Origin: Nonomuraea aurantiaca | GTDB lineage: Bacteria; Actinomycetota; Actinomycetes; Streptosporangiales; Streptosporangiaceae | Reading direction: 5' to 3' | Length of the DNA stretch: 64,000 nt | NCBI RefSeq assembly: GCF_020215705.1 | Contig: NZ_JAIWNB010000009.1 | Span: 186,001-250,000, forward strand | In this document: piece after piece, positions 1-8,118 of the stretch | Layout of the letters: each line of letters begins with the position of its first letter | How positions within the stretch are numbered: the first letter of the stretch is position 1 | Program-made: the position numbers and the translations under genes | The notes under the pieces: generated by a model | Told to the model about the DNA's origin: nothing | The model's database searches: none | The model's input: the letters and a program-made list of their open reading frames with translations, nothing else

Positions 1-1
1 C

Positions 2-1384
2 ACGCGGCTGCTGCCCAGCGGGGTGGTCGGCCCGTTGCAGGACCTCGGTGTGTGGCGCGACGTCAGCTGTCTGCCCCCCGACCGCACGCTGCTGATCGAG
101 CCCACCGGCATGACCGGCATCCGCACCTGGTGGCACCCACCCGAACCGGCCCTGCCCCTGGCTGAGGGGGCGACGGCGCTCCGCGAGGCGCTGACCGGCG
201 CCGTGGACGCGTGCACCGCGGACGGCGGCACGATCAGCGCCGACCTGTCCGGCGGCATCGACTCCACCAGCCTCTGCTTCCTGGCCGCCCGCGGCCGGGC
301 AAGCCTGATCACCGTGCACTGCGAGGGCATGGACCCCGGCAACGACGACCCGGCCTGGGCCTTCCGCGCGGCCACCGGCCTGCCGGCGGCGACGCACCAG
401 GTCATCGGTCACGACGAGCTCCCGCTGTGGTTCGCCGGTCTGACCGAGCCCCAGCCGTCGATGGAGGAGCCGTCCGGCTGGGTACGCGACGCGGCGCGGC
501 TGGCCGACCTGGCCTGGCGGCTGAGCACCGCCGGTTCCCGGCTGCATCTGATGGGGGTCGGCGGCGACGAGCTGTTCTCGGCCCTGCCGCCCTACCTCCA
601 CGACCTGGTCAGAGACCGCCCGTTCACGGCGCCCGCGCACCTGCGCGCCCGCCGGGCCCGCCGGCGCGGCTCCTGGTGGCGGATGCTGCGGGCGGTGGTC
701 GACCGCACCGACCACCCGGCCTGGCTGGAGCGCTGCGTCGCCGATCTGAGCACCACGCCCGCGGCCGCGGACCCCTACTCGATGGCCTGGGGACCGCCGC
801 TGCGCATGCCGCCATGGGCCACCGCCTGCGCCGTGCACGCGGCCCGCGACGTACTGGCCGGGATCGCCGCCGCGCGGCCGGCGCCGCTGTCGCCGCGACG
901 CGCCCAGCACCAGGCCCTGCTCTACGCGCGCACCGGCGGGGCCGGGCTGCGGCAGATCGACCAGGCCACCTCCCGCCTGGGTCTGCCGTACGCCGCGCCC
1001 TACCTGGACGACGCCGTGATCGAGGCCGCCCTGTCCGTACGGCCGGACGAACGCGCCGGCCTGGGCCGTTACAAGCCGCTGCTGGCGGCCTCGATGGACG
1101 GCGTGGTGCCGGCCGAGCTGCTCGAGCGCTCGACCAAGGGCGAATACGGCGCCGACTTCTACGCCGGCTGGCGGCGCCATCGTGACAGCGTGCTGGAGTT
1201 GTTCGAGGCGTCCGAACTCGCCCGGCTCGGCCTGATCGACACCGGCGCCCTGCGTGCCGCCCTGCTCGGCGTGCACCCGCGGCCGCACGTCATGGAACCC
1301 CTGTCGCAGACGCTCGCCTGCGAGATATGGCTGCGCTCACTGACCCCCCACCGGATGCCGGCCATGACCACGGGAGACTCCTGA
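2..1384 (+). CDS. Lasso peptide macrolactam synthetase (asparagine synthase-like), 5' partial
   Basis: The frame is open from the window edge, so the N-terminal part (normally a glutaminase-like domain) lies outside. The visible 450 or so residues carry the PP-loop SGGIDSTS near residue 78, the ATP-pyrophosphatase signature of asparagine synthetase B homologues, followed by MGVGGDELF and a C-terminal KGEYGADFY stretch typical of the family. In lasso peptide pathways this enzyme adenylates an Asp/Glu side chain of the core peptide and forms the macrolactam ring. The assignment rests on context: the stop overlaps (ATGA) a PqqD-like RRE gene, then a B2 peptidase and an ABC exporter. No precursor gene is visible; it would lie upstream of the window. 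An unrelated amide-forming Asn synthase homologue is the alternative but is unlikely here. Confidence 0.88.
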   Translation, partial: TRLLPSGVVGPLQDLGVWRDVSCLPPDRTLLIEPTGMTGIRTWWHPPEPALPLAEGATALREALTGAVDACTADGGTISADLSGGIDSTSLCFLAARGRASLITVHCEGMDPGNDDPAWAFRAATGLPAATHQVIGHDELPLWFAGLTEPQPSMEEPSGWVRDAARLADLAWRLSTAGSRLHLMGVGGDELFSALPPYLHDLVRDRPFTAPAHLRARRARRRGSWWRMLRAVVDRTDHPAWLERCVADLSTTPAAADPYSMAWGPPLRMPPWATACAVHAARDVLAGIAAARPAPLSPRRAQHQALLYARTGGAGLRQIDQATSRLGLPYAAPYLDDAVIEAALSVRPDERAGLGRYKPLLAASMDGVVPAELLERSTKGEYGADFYAGWRRHRDSVLELFEASELARLGLIDTGALRAALLGVHPRPHVMEPLSQTLACEIWLRSLTPHRMPAMTTGDS

Positions 1385-1644
1385 TGCCCTTCAGCCTGCG
1401 CGGCGGCGTGTCCACCGCGCACTCCATCGACGGCATGGTGCTGCTCGACGAGCGCGCCGGCCGCTACTGGCAGCTCAACGCCACCGCCACGCTGGTCCTG
1501 CGCGCCCTGCTCTGCGGCGCCTCTCCGGGCGAGGTGGCCAAGAGGCTGACCGGCAACCACCCGGAGCTGTCCGTCGAGCAGGCGGACCGCGATGTCGCCG
1601 AGCTGCTGGCGGCCCTGCGCCGAGCCGAACTGGTGATGCCGTGA
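1384..1644 (+). CDS. Lasso peptide B1 protein, PqqD-like RiPP recognition element
   Basis: An 86-residue protein of PqqD/RRE size. The pattern GMVLLDERAGRYWQLNATA near residues 17-35 is the winged-helix RRE core (VLLD...G.Y..LN.TA) that binds the leader peptide, followed by an amphipathic helical half with regularly spaced Leu/Ala. In actinobacterial lasso clusters this stand-alone RRE delivers the precursor leader to the B2 protease. The start was chosen at the ATG that overlaps the preceding stop (ATGA); its own stop overlaps the next GTG start, so translation is probably coupled with both neighbours. Confidence 0.9.
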   Translation: MPFSLRGGVSTAHSIDGMVLLDERAGRYWQLNATATLVLRALLCGASPGEVAKRLTGNHPELSVEQADRDVAELLAALRRAELVMP

Positions 1645-2066
1645 GCCACCCGATGACCTCCGAGTCACGCGCTCGGGTTTCGCCGGCCAGGACATCCGTG
1701 GCGCTCCTGGCCGTCGCCGCGGCCCGGCCGCTGGCCGGGCTCAGGCCGTACCGCATCCGGCGCGTCCTGAGGATGATCCGGCGCGGCGCCGTCGCCGCCA
1801 CGGCCGCGCAGGCCCTGGCCGCCAGGGACGACGTGGTCGCCGTGAGCGCGCGCTGCGCCGGGCCCGCCTGCCTGCAGCGCTCCCTGGCGACGGCCATCCT
1901 GTGCCGGCTCCGGGGCACCTGGCCCACCTGGTGCGCGGGGGTGCGCGTCGAGCCGTTCCGCGCGCACGCCTGGGTACAGGTGAACGGGCAGCCCGTCGGC
2001 GAGCCCTACCCGGCCGGCTACTACCTGCCGATCATGACCGTCGCGGCCCCCTCGACCGCCCCATGA
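1641..2066 (+). CDS. Lasso peptide B2 protein, transglutaminase-like leader peptidase
   Basis: A 141-residue protein of the transglutaminase-like lasso B2 family, which removes the leader peptide. Visible hallmarks are GPACLQRSLA (presumed nucleophile Cys near residue 77), a conserved TWCAGVRVEPFRAHAWV segment with the catalytic His near residue 111, and the VNGQPVGEP tail. Where homologues usually read HAWVEVDG, this protein has HAWVQVNG, so an Asp near the third catalytic position is Asn here; whether that Asp is the triad residue cannot be settled by reading alone. The GTG start overlaps the B1 stop by 4 bp, and the stop overlaps the ATG of the ABC ATPase gene. Confidence 0.88.
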   Translation: MSHPMTSESRARVSPARTSVALLAVAAARPLAGLRPYRIRRVLRMIRRGAVAATAAQALAARDDVVAVSARCAGPACLQRSLATAILCRLRGTWPTWCAGVRVEPFRAHAWVQVNGQPVGEPYPAGYYLPIMTVAAPSTAP

Positions 2067-3010
2067 GGCCGGGAGCGATCCACACCCACTCGCTGCGCAA
2101 GTCCTACCAGGGCATGCGTGCTGTGTGCGGCATCAGCCTGAACGTCGAGGCCGGGGAGATGTTCGGCTTCCTCGGGCCCAACGGGGCCGGCAAGTCCACC
2201 ATGATCTCGATGCTGTCCACGCTGCTGCGGCCCAGCGGCGGCCGGGCCCTCGTCGCGGGCATCGACGTGCGCGACGACCCGAAGGAGGTACGCCGTCGCA
2301 TCGGGCTGGTCTTCCAGGAGCCGACCGTCGACACCGACCTGACCGTCCGCGAGAACCTCGCCTTCCACGCCACCCTCTACGGCCTGGGCAAGCACGACGC
2401 GCGCCGCCGCGTGGCCGAGGCCGCGGACCTCGTGGGCCTGACCGGCCGCGGCGACACGCTGGTACGCACCCTGTCCGACAGCATGAGACGCCTGCTGGAG
2501 ATCGCCCGCGGGCTGCTGCACGAGCCGGGGGTGCTGTTCCTCGACGAGCCCACAGTGGGCCTGGACCCGCAGGCCCGCGCGGAGATCTGGGAGCACCTGC
2601 GCGAGCTGCGCCATCGCCGGGCCATCACCGTGTTCCTGACCACCCACCACCTGGAGGAGGCCGAATACTGCGACCACATCGCCATGGTCGACCGGGGCCG
2701 GGTGGTCGCCGACGACTCCCCGGCCGCGCTGAAACGACTGATCGGCACCGACCGCATCCATCTGCGCACCGGCGACGACCAGGCCGCGGCCGCCACGCTG
2801 TCCGACTACCTGGGCCTGGCCAGCGCGTGGGGGCCTGACGGCCTGTACGTCCAGGTGACCGACGCCGCCACCGCCATCCCCTGGGTGTGCACCGTGCTGC
2901 GGGTGCCCGTCCACTCGATCGAGGTACGCCGTCCCAGCCTCGACGAGGTGTTCCTGCGCTACACCGGCCGGACCTTGGACGGCGCGTCACGTCCGGAGGT
3001 GTCGCTGTGA
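2063..3010 (+). CDS. ABC transporter ATP-binding protein of the lasso cluster
   Basis: A 315-residue cytoplasmic ATPase, probably powering export of the lasso peptide and self-immunity. It has Walker A GPNGAGKST (near 39-47), a Q-loop in FQEP, Walker B VLFLDEPTVGLD and the H-loop TTHHLEEAE. It belongs to the DrrA/antibiotic-exporter type with a C-terminal extension of about 80 residues. The signature motif is odd: the expected LSGGM(R)RRLEIAR reads LSDSMRRLLEIAR, so both glycines are replaced. The ATG overlaps the B2 stop (ATGA), and the stop overlaps the permease GTG, giving a tightly coupled operon with the next gene as its membrane partner. Confidence 0.93.
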   Translation: MRPGAIHTHSLRKSYQGMRAVCGISLNVEAGEMFGFLGPNGAGKSTMISMLSTLLRPSGGRALVAGIDVRDDPKEVRRRIGLVFQEPTVDTDLTVRENLAFHATLYGLGKHDARRRVAEAADLVGLTGRGDTLVRTLSDSMRRLLEIARGLLHEPGVLFLDEPTVGLDPQARAEIWEHLRELRHRRAITVFLTTHHLEEAEYCDHIAMVDRGRVVADDSPAALKRLIGTDRIHLRTGDDQAAAATLSDYLGLASAWGPDGLYVQVTDAATAIPWVCTVLRVPVHSIEVRRPSLDEVFLRYTGRTLDGASRPEVSL

Positions 3011-3825
3011 CCGTGGACGCCCGTCCCTCCGTATGGTCACGTCTCCTGCGCCGGCTCTGGTGGGAGACGCGGGCCGCCCACGTGGTGTGGCAGCGCGAGC
3101 TGCTCCACTATGCCCGCAACCCGGCCCGCCTGATCATGACCCTGGCCCAGCCGGTCGTCTACCTGCTGGTCCTCGGCACCGGGCTCGGCGCCATGCTCCC
3201 GGGCGGTGGCGGCTATCCCACCTACCTGTTTCCCGGGGTGCTGCTGATGACCGTCCAGGCGCCCGCGATCGCCATCGGCGCCTCCGTCGCGGTCGACCGC
3301 GAGGCGGGCTTCCTCAGGGAGATGCTGGTCGCGCCCGTCCACCGGGTGAGCCTGCTGGCGGGCCGGTGCGCGGGCGCCGCCACGGTGGCCACCTGTCAGG
3401 GCGTGCTCGTCCTGGGTCTGGCGGGGCTGGCGCACATCCCGTACGCGCCTGAGCTGATGCTCGCGCTCATCGCCGAGATGGCGCTGATCGCGTTCGCCAT
3501 GACCGCGTTCGTCGCCCTGCTGGCCGTGGTCATCTCCCCGACGCCGACCTTCCACGCGGCGCTGGGGTGCGTGCTGACGCCGCTGGTGTTCCTGTCGGGC
3601 GCGCTGTTCCCGATCGCGGGCCTGCCGGTCTGGTTGACCGCTCTCATGGTGGCCAACCCGCTCACGTACGTGATCGACCTGCTCCGGCGGACCATCGCCC
3701 CCTACCTCGCCCGGCCGGAGCCGGCCGCCGTCCACTCGCCCGTCCTCATGGAGCTCGCCGTCACCGCCGGGGTCGGCCTGCTCTCCGTCCTGCTGGCCGC
3801 CCGCCGCCTCTCCCGCCCCCGCTGA
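3007..3825 (+). CDS. ABC-2 type membrane permease of the lasso cluster
   Basis: A 272-residue integral membrane protein of the ABC-2/DrrB type with about six hydrophobic segments (for example LAQPVVYLLVLGTGLGAML near residue 45 and a GCVLTPLVFLSGALFPIAGLP motif near 190, a well-known ABC-2 signature). It is the membrane half of the exporter whose ATPase lies directly upstream. GTG was chosen as start because it overlaps the preceding stop (GTGA). It is the last gene of the lasso operon; a short gap and a convergent gene follow. Export or immunity for the mature lasso peptide is inferred from position. Confidence 0.92.
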   Translation: MTVDARPSVWSRLLRRLWWETRAAHVVWQRELLHYARNPARLIMTLAQPVVYLLVLGTGLGAMLPGGGGYPTYLFPGVLLMTVQAPAIAIGASVAVDREAGFLREMLVAPVHRVSLLAGRCAGAATVATCQGVLVLGLAGLAHIPYAPELMLALIAEMALIAFAMTAFVALLAVVISPTPTFHAALGCVLTPLVFLSGALFPIAGLPVWLTALMVANPLTYVIDLLRRTIAPYLARPEPAAVHSPVLMELAVTAGVGLLSVLLAARRLSRPR

Positions 3826-3892
3826 GGCCGCCCCGAGGCCCGCGGCACCGCCTCCCCGACGGCCCGTCTGGTGACGAGCCCCCTCAGAGCCA

Positions 3893-4576
3893 CTACACCA
3901 GACCGACCATGAACCCCTCATCGCGAATCCCCAGGTAGGCCGCAGGACGATACTGCCGCATCGCCCGCTCGATGACCGGAATGTACTTGGGGTTGGACCC
4001 AAGGGGCAGCCGGTAACCGTTCTTGACCGTGTGGAACTCCCACAGGTGCTCCAGCTCCGGGTGGCGGGCGCGGAACCCGGGGTCGGCGGGGAAGAGGTCG
4101 AGGCGCACCATCACCTTGCGCATGATGTAGTCGGCAAGCTTGACGCGGCGCTGCTGGGTGCGCGAGATGCCCACTCCCGACAGCTCGGCCCACGACGCGG
4201 CCCACGGCTTGCCCTGGGGATCGTCCCAGCGCACGCCGTAGCCGTCGAAGACCAGCCTGCGAGGGCGGCTGAGCTTGCGCCACGTGATGATCGGGAGGGC
4301 CCCGATGGCCAGGAAGAGCAGCCCGAGCAGCCCGGCGACGACAGTCGTCCCGGCGCCGCCCCTGACCTGGCCGGTGAGCGACGACACGATCGTGATGAGC
4401 CCGATGGCCCCGGCCACGGAGCCGCCGATCAACGCCTTCACCTTGGCGTCCCCGCCGACGTCGATCACCACGGGAGGCGGGACGAAGGCGGGGGGCTGCT
4501 GCGGGGGATACGGAGCATTGAACTGCTGCTGGTGGTGGGGTGGATACGGTGGCTGTTGCGGCGGCCGGTACGTCAT
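3893..4576 (-). CDS. Proline-rich two-TM membrane protein, unknown function
   Basis: A 227-residue protein not recognised as a named family. The first 40 residues are rich in Pro, Gln and Tyr (MTYRPPQQPPYPP repeats), as in actinobacterial membrane proteins with disordered cytosolic tails. Two hydrophobic helices follow (about residues 47-67 and 76-96). The C-terminal 125 residues are soluble and contain GYGVRWDDP and a WAELSGVGI stretch resembling the PH-like fold of YcxB/DUF-type membrane proteins. It converges on the lasso permease gene and is followed upstream by a phytase-like gene on the same strand. Function unknown. Confidence 0.75.
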   Translation of the reverse strand: MTYRPPQQPPYPPHHQQQFNAPYPPQQPPAFVPPPVVIDVGGDAKVKALIGGSVAGAIGLITIVSSLTGQVRGGAGTTVVAGLLGLLFLAIGALPIITWRKLSRPRRLVFDGYGVRWDDPQGKPWAASWAELSGVGISRTQQRRVKLADYIMRKVMVRLDLFPADPGFRARHPELEHLWEFHTVKNGYRLPLGSNPKYIPVIERAMRQYRPAAYLGIRDEGFMVGLV

Positions 4577-4640
4577 GAAAAGCCAGGCTAGTTCGGGTGC
4601 CCAGGCGCCCCGGGACGCTTCACTTTTTTGCGAAGCGAGT

Positions 4641-5786
4641 TCAGCAGCTCCGGGTGGCGAAGGCCAGGAACTGCGTCGCCTCCTCGGCGGCGAAGTTGTC
4701 GTCGGACCCGATCACCAGCGTGCACTCACCCGTGCGCAGCCGTGGCCCCCAGGCGAGGCTCTCCAGGTTCTGTACCGGCGTCCGGACCTCGTCGAGGTCG
4801 GTTACCAGGCGCTTGGTGACCGGGCGGTAGGGCCCGCCGGTCGTCAGGCTGTTCCTGGCCAGCACGTTCGTGGCCCCACGCAGGTCGATCTCGTACAGTT
4901 TCACCCGGTAACCGACGCCTTCGAGCCAGGAGCGTTCCAGGGCCAGGAACCGGTGCTCGTCGATCGCCAGGATCTCCGAGACCCCGCTGTCGGTGTGCCC
5001 GGTCGGCGGGACGGGGGCGGTGGGCAGGGGGTCGATCGGGTAGACGTACTGGGCGCTCGGCCTGCTCCCGAAGCGGCTCCATACGGTGAGGCGGGCCGGC
5101 GCGCCGTGCTCGACGGTCGGCGGCTCCCCGTCCTCGAAACGCGGGCCCTCGGTGATGGTCGTGATCGTGCGCGGGGTGAGGGCCAGGCCCTCGATGCCGA
5201 AGTTGCGCCTGGGCCCGCTGTCCGTGGCGGTCATGCGCAGGTTGGCGGGCATCGGCAGCTCGCCGACCTGCCGGCCCCGGGCGTCGGCCCGGTGGACGTA
5301 CAGGCCGGACGGCGGGATGTCCGGGTGCCCCTCGTCCGGGCGGTCGCCCTCGTCACCCCACAGCAGCCGGCCGGTCCACGGGTCGTAGCGGATGGTCTCC
5401 GGATCGGCGGACTCGGGCTCCCCGTACGGGGGATAGGTGCTCCCGTCGGGGCGCAGGAAGCTGTCGACCCCGGTGAGGCGGACGCCGGTGAACGCGCCGG
5501 TCGTCCGGTCGAAGGCGAAACGCCCGGTGTAGAAGCGGGCCGGGCCGTAGCGGCCGCGGTCGTCGGAGATGAGGTACCAGGTGCCGGTGAGCGGGTCGCG
5601 ATCGAGTCCGGACAGGCCACCGACCGTGGTACCGGCGTAGGGCATCTTGTACGGCAACCGCTGCTCGCCGAGGAAACGGGTGATCTCGACGGGCTGCGGC
5701 GAGGCACTCGCCGCCGTGGCTGCGGGCACGGCGGCGAGCCCGATCGTTACCGCGACGGCCGCGGCGATGCCCACTGTTCTCCGCAT
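4641..5786 (-). CDS. Secreted esterase-like phytase domain protein
   Basis: A 381-residue exported protein. MRRTVGIAAAVAVTIGLAAV is a typical Sec signal with a likely AxA cleavage site near residue 25. The mature part matches the 'esterase-like activity of phytase' beta-propeller family: GGLSGLDRDPLTGTWYLISD early, FGIEGLALTP in the middle and NLESLAWGPRL near the C terminus, where the protein ends in two isolated Cys. The start with GGGGAGAG about 8 nt upstream (position 5786) is preferred over an ATG 24 nt further up. The substrate is not known; extracellular phosphoester hydrolysis is the family expectation. Confidence 0.85.
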   Translation of the reverse strand: MRRTVGIAAAVAVTIGLAAVPAATAASASPQPVEITRFLGEQRLPYKMPYAGTTVGGLSGLDRDPLTGTWYLISDDRGRYGPARFYTGRFAFDRTTGAFTGVRLTGVDSFLRPDGSTYPPYGEPESADPETIRYDPWTGRLLWGDEGDRPDEGHPDIPPSGLYVHRADARGRQVGELPMPANLRMTATDSGPRRNFGIEGLALTPRTITTITEGPRFEDGEPPTVEHGAPARLTVWSRFGSRPSAQYVYPIDPLPTAPVPPTGHTDSGVSEILAIDEHRFLALERSWLEGVGYRVKLYEIDLRGATNVLARNSLTTGGPYRPVTKRLVTDLDEVRTPVQNLESLAWGPRLRTGECTLVIGSDDNFAAEEATQFLAFATRSC

Positions 5787-5895
5787 AAATCTCTCCCCAC
5801 TCTTCGACACCGGCGGGGATATGAGATCGCGGATTCTGCGGAAAGTCCACGCGTATTAATAACGGCGATTCAGCCGCGATCATCGAGAAAAGTGC

Positions 5896-6660
5896 TCACA
5901 TGATGGCGAGTTGCCCACCGTCGATGACCAGCTCGGTGCCGTGGATGAACGCCGCGTCGTCCGAGGCCAGGAAGGCGTATCCGGCCGCGACCTCCTCGGC
6001 CAGCCCGGCCCGGCCGAGCGGGATGTGGTCGCGTTCGTACGCCGACACGAAATCGTCCGCCAGCCCGGCCGAGATGGCGGAATTCAATGGAGTCTTGATA
6101 TATCCGGGACAAAGGGAATTGACGCGGATCCCATGTTTTCCGAGCTCCACGGCCATTGTCTTGGAGAGCAGCAGCACGCCGCCCTTTGAGGCGTTGTAAT
6201 GCGCGTAGTCGGCCTCGCCGCCGAGCCCGTTCGTGGACGACATGTTGAGGATCACTCCGCCGGCGCCGCGCGCCACCAGATGCCTGGCCACGGCCTGGGC
6301 GACCAGGAACATCCCCCGCAGGTTCACCGACACGATCCGGTCCCAGTGGTCGGGCGTGATCTCCAGGAAGGGCTCGCGCCAGGCGATGCCCGCGTTGTTG
6401 ATCAGGACGTCGATCCCGCCCAACGCCGCGATCGCGCCGTCCACCAGGCGGGCGACGTCGCCCTCCGAGCTGATGTCGCCCGCCAGCCCGTGCACCTCGC
6501 CCAGCGGGGCCAGCTCGGTCACCGCCTGGTCCACCTCGGCTTCGTCGAGGCCGCCGAGCACGACCCGGGCGCCCTCTTCCAGGAACCGGCGCGCGGTGGC
6601 GGCGCCGATGCCGCTACTGCCGCCACTGATCAGCACCCGCTTTCCGGCCAGTCCCCGCAT
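5896..6660 (-). CDS. SDR family NAD(P)-dependent oxidoreductase
   Basis: A 254-residue classical short-chain dehydrogenase: cofactor motif SGGSSGIG near residues 10-17, NNAG near 85, catalytic Ser in NMSS and the Tyr/Lys pair in YNASKGG, and a C-terminal VIDGGQ. The family oxidises or reduces sugars, steroids or alcohols; the substrate is unknown. The ATG at 6660 is preferred because GGAGGG lies 5-7 nt before it; a GTG 12 nt upstream would lack that site. Two copies of the locus palindrome (6724 and 6822) lie upstream, so it probably belongs to the IclR-controlled sugar regulon next door and may oxidise a released sugar. Confidence 0.92.
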   Translation of the reverse strand: MRGLAGKRVLISGGSSGIGAATARRFLEEGARVVLGGLDEAEVDQAVTELAPLGEVHGLAGDISSEGDVARLVDGAIAALGGIDVLINNAGIAWREPFLEITPDHWDRIVSVNLRGMFLVAQAVARHLVARGAGGVILNMSSTNGLGGEADYAHYNASKGGVLLLSKTMAVELGKHGIRVNSLCPGYIKTPLNSAISAGLADDFVSAYERDHIPLGRAGLAEEVAAGYAFLASDDAAFIHGTELVIDGGQLAIM

Positions 6661-6723
6661 GATGCCCTCCACTGTCGCGACCCGGCTCCGAACGTAGCAT
6701 CTGTTCCGTCATGCGCACGAGCG

Positions 6724-6738
6724 TTCTGCTACTCGGAA
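6724..6738. promoter_or_regulatory. IclR-type operator copy 1 (upstream of SDR gene)
   Basis: TTCTG-CTACT-CGGAA, an imperfect inverted repeat with 5-nt spacer, 64 nt upstream of the SDR start. It matches the consensus TTCYG-N5-YGGAA found at four other promoters of this locus. Binding by the locus IclR protein is inferred. Confidence 0.6.
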
Positions 6739-6821
6739 AGCAGCGCAGACGAGGGGAATGTTCCATGAGCCCCTGACGCCTGCTCACAGCGTCTGCGTCC
6801 CATGGGCGCGCCGGAACAGCA

Positions 6822-6836
6822 TTCTGTTTCACGGAA
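6822..6836. promoter_or_regulatory. IclR-type operator copy 2 (SDR/GH114 interval)
   Basis: TTCTG-TTTCA-CGGAA, with the same arms as the copy at 6724 and 98 nt away from it. It lies 36 nt beyond the stop of the GH114 gene, so it can only serve the SDR promoter region. The pair of sites may allow cooperative binding. Confidence 0.6.
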
Positions 6837-6871
6837 AGGTGACCCCACCCCTGGGAGGGCCACCTCGCCGC

Positions 6872-7873
6872 CTACCTACAGGGCTTGTAGGGCAGATCCT
6901 TGAGGGAGTAGTCGGTCGCCTTCTTGATGGCGTTGACGTTGAGCGTGGCCGCCTTGCCGCAGAAGCCGGTCGGCGAGGTCAGGTACTCCACCTGGAACAC
7001 CGGCTTGCCCGCCCGGATGAACGGCGTCAGCTCCCCGCACTCATCGAACTCGAAGCACTGCTCGTTGACCGCGTAGTCGAAGTCGCCCACCAGGTCGGAC
7101 ACCTGGGAGAGGTCGTTCTTCAGCGCCACCGACAGGCCCTTGGCATGGCCCAGGGCGGCCAGGGCCCGGTTGAAGATCAGCTGGGTGGCCGGGGTGACCG
7201 TCCAGCCGGTGACCGACTTGCCCTCCTCGTGCGCGTTCACCACGTCGAACTCGACGCCGTCGAACCCGGCCTGGGCGCACTTGGCGACCCGGGCGGCCAT
7301 CATCGTCAGCAGAAAGTCCCGCTGGCCCTTGTCGTTGTTGATGTTGGCCCAGCGCTCGTTCGGGAACTCCTCGCTGAACGGCTTGCCCAGCAGGGAATGG
7401 CCGTGGCTGTTGTCCCAGTCGACGAACGTCTGGTGGTCGGGCCGGTACTCCTCTATCGAGCCGGCGTCGACGTAGCAGATCGCCTTGGCGCCCCGCGCGT
7501 GGATGGCGGAGACGGCGGCGGCGTTGATCGTGGTGTTGTTGCCCACCACATCGGCGTCCGCGTAGAGGTCGATGTCGAACACCGTCGGCTTCACGCAGGC
7601 GCCCCCGGCCTGGGGGACCTGGCAGATGTCGACGTTGACGCCGCCGGTGGCGGGATAGGCGGAGTTGCCCTGGAGCTGGTACTGCCAGCGGCTCCGCAGC
7701 GGGGGCTTCCAGATCGCCGCGCGGGCGGCGGCCTGGGGAGCAGTCGTGGCGGCGGCCTTGGGAGCGGTCGTGGCGGCGGCGGCCGATCCGGCGGCGCCGA
7801 GGACCGCTGTCGGCGCGATGACCAGCGCCGCGGCCACGGCGGACCGGGTGAAGAACGATCGGAGGTTGACCAT
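6872..7873 (-). CDS. Secreted GH114 endo-alpha-1,4-polygalactosaminidase
   Basis: A 333-residue exported glycosidase: a signal peptide of about 35 residues, an Ala/Thr/Pro-rich spacer, then the GH114 (TM1410-like) barrel beginning WKPPLRSRWQYQLQG. Family marks are FDIDLYADAD, KAICYVDAGSIEEYRPD, GFDGVEFDVVNAHE and the late FEFDECGELTPF. GH114 enzymes cut alpha-1,4-linked galactosamine polymers, for example fungal galactosaminogalactan. The ATG at 7873 has AAGGTG upstream; an upstream in-frame start would place a non-signal-like segment first. It is divergent from the GH4 gene with an IclR-type palindrome on each side, indicating joint control. Confidence 0.9.
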   Translation of the reverse strand: MVNLRSFFTRSAVAAALVIAPTAVLGAAGSAAAATTAPKAAATTAPQAAARAAIWKPPLRSRWQYQLQGNSAYPATGGVNVDICQVPQAGGACVKPTVFDIDLYADADVVGNNTTINAAAVSAIHARGAKAICYVDAGSIEEYRPDHQTFVDWDNSHGHSLLGKPFSEEFPNERWANINNDKGQRDFLLTMMAARVAKCAQAGFDGVEFDVVNAHEEGKSVTGWTVTPATQLIFNRALAALGHAKGLSVALKNDLSQVSDLVGDFDYAVNEQCFEFDECGELTPFIRAGKPVFQVEYLTSPTGFCGKAATLNVNAIKKATDYSLKDLPYKPCR

Positions 7874-7887
7874 ACTCGCACCTTCTA

Positions 7888-7902
7888 TTCCGAGTGGTGG
7901 AA
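7888..7902. promoter_or_regulatory. IclR-type operator copy 3 (GH114 promoter)
   Basis: TTCCG-AGTGG-TGGAA, extended by A/T to ATTCC...GGAAT, 14 nt upstream of the GH114 start codon. Its position over the leader region suits repression. Confidence 0.7.
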
Positions 7903-8015
7903 TGTCATTCCGACCACAAGGAAATCGGGCAAGATCACAGGTTGTCAATCTTGTCTCGATGTCGAGAATTCCCCGTAAAAGGCATAAAACCCGGCCAGGC
8001 CACCGTCTCAGTACT

Positions 8016-8030
8016 TTCCGTATAGCGGAA
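8016..8030. promoter_or_regulatory. IclR-type operator copy 4 (GH4-transporter promoter)
   Basis: TTCCG-TATAG-CGGAA, the most symmetrical copy, about 90 nt upstream of the GH4 start. It overlaps TAGTCTGTATCG-type promoter-like sequence downstream and probably controls the GH4-ABC transporter operon. Confidence 0.7.
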
Positions 8031-8118
8031 CGCTAGTCTGTATCGTGGATAGATGGCTATACTCGCCGCACGCAGCGGGCCGCCACGCCCGCCGTGGTCT
8101 GTGGAGGGAAAGAGCCCC

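Noticed and set aside
6758..7978. Long plus-strand open frame (406 codons) opposite the GH114 gene
   Set aside because: It is the antisense of a well-supported secreted GH114 with signal peptide and ribosome site; its translation is low-complexity Gly/Val/Arg-rich without family features.
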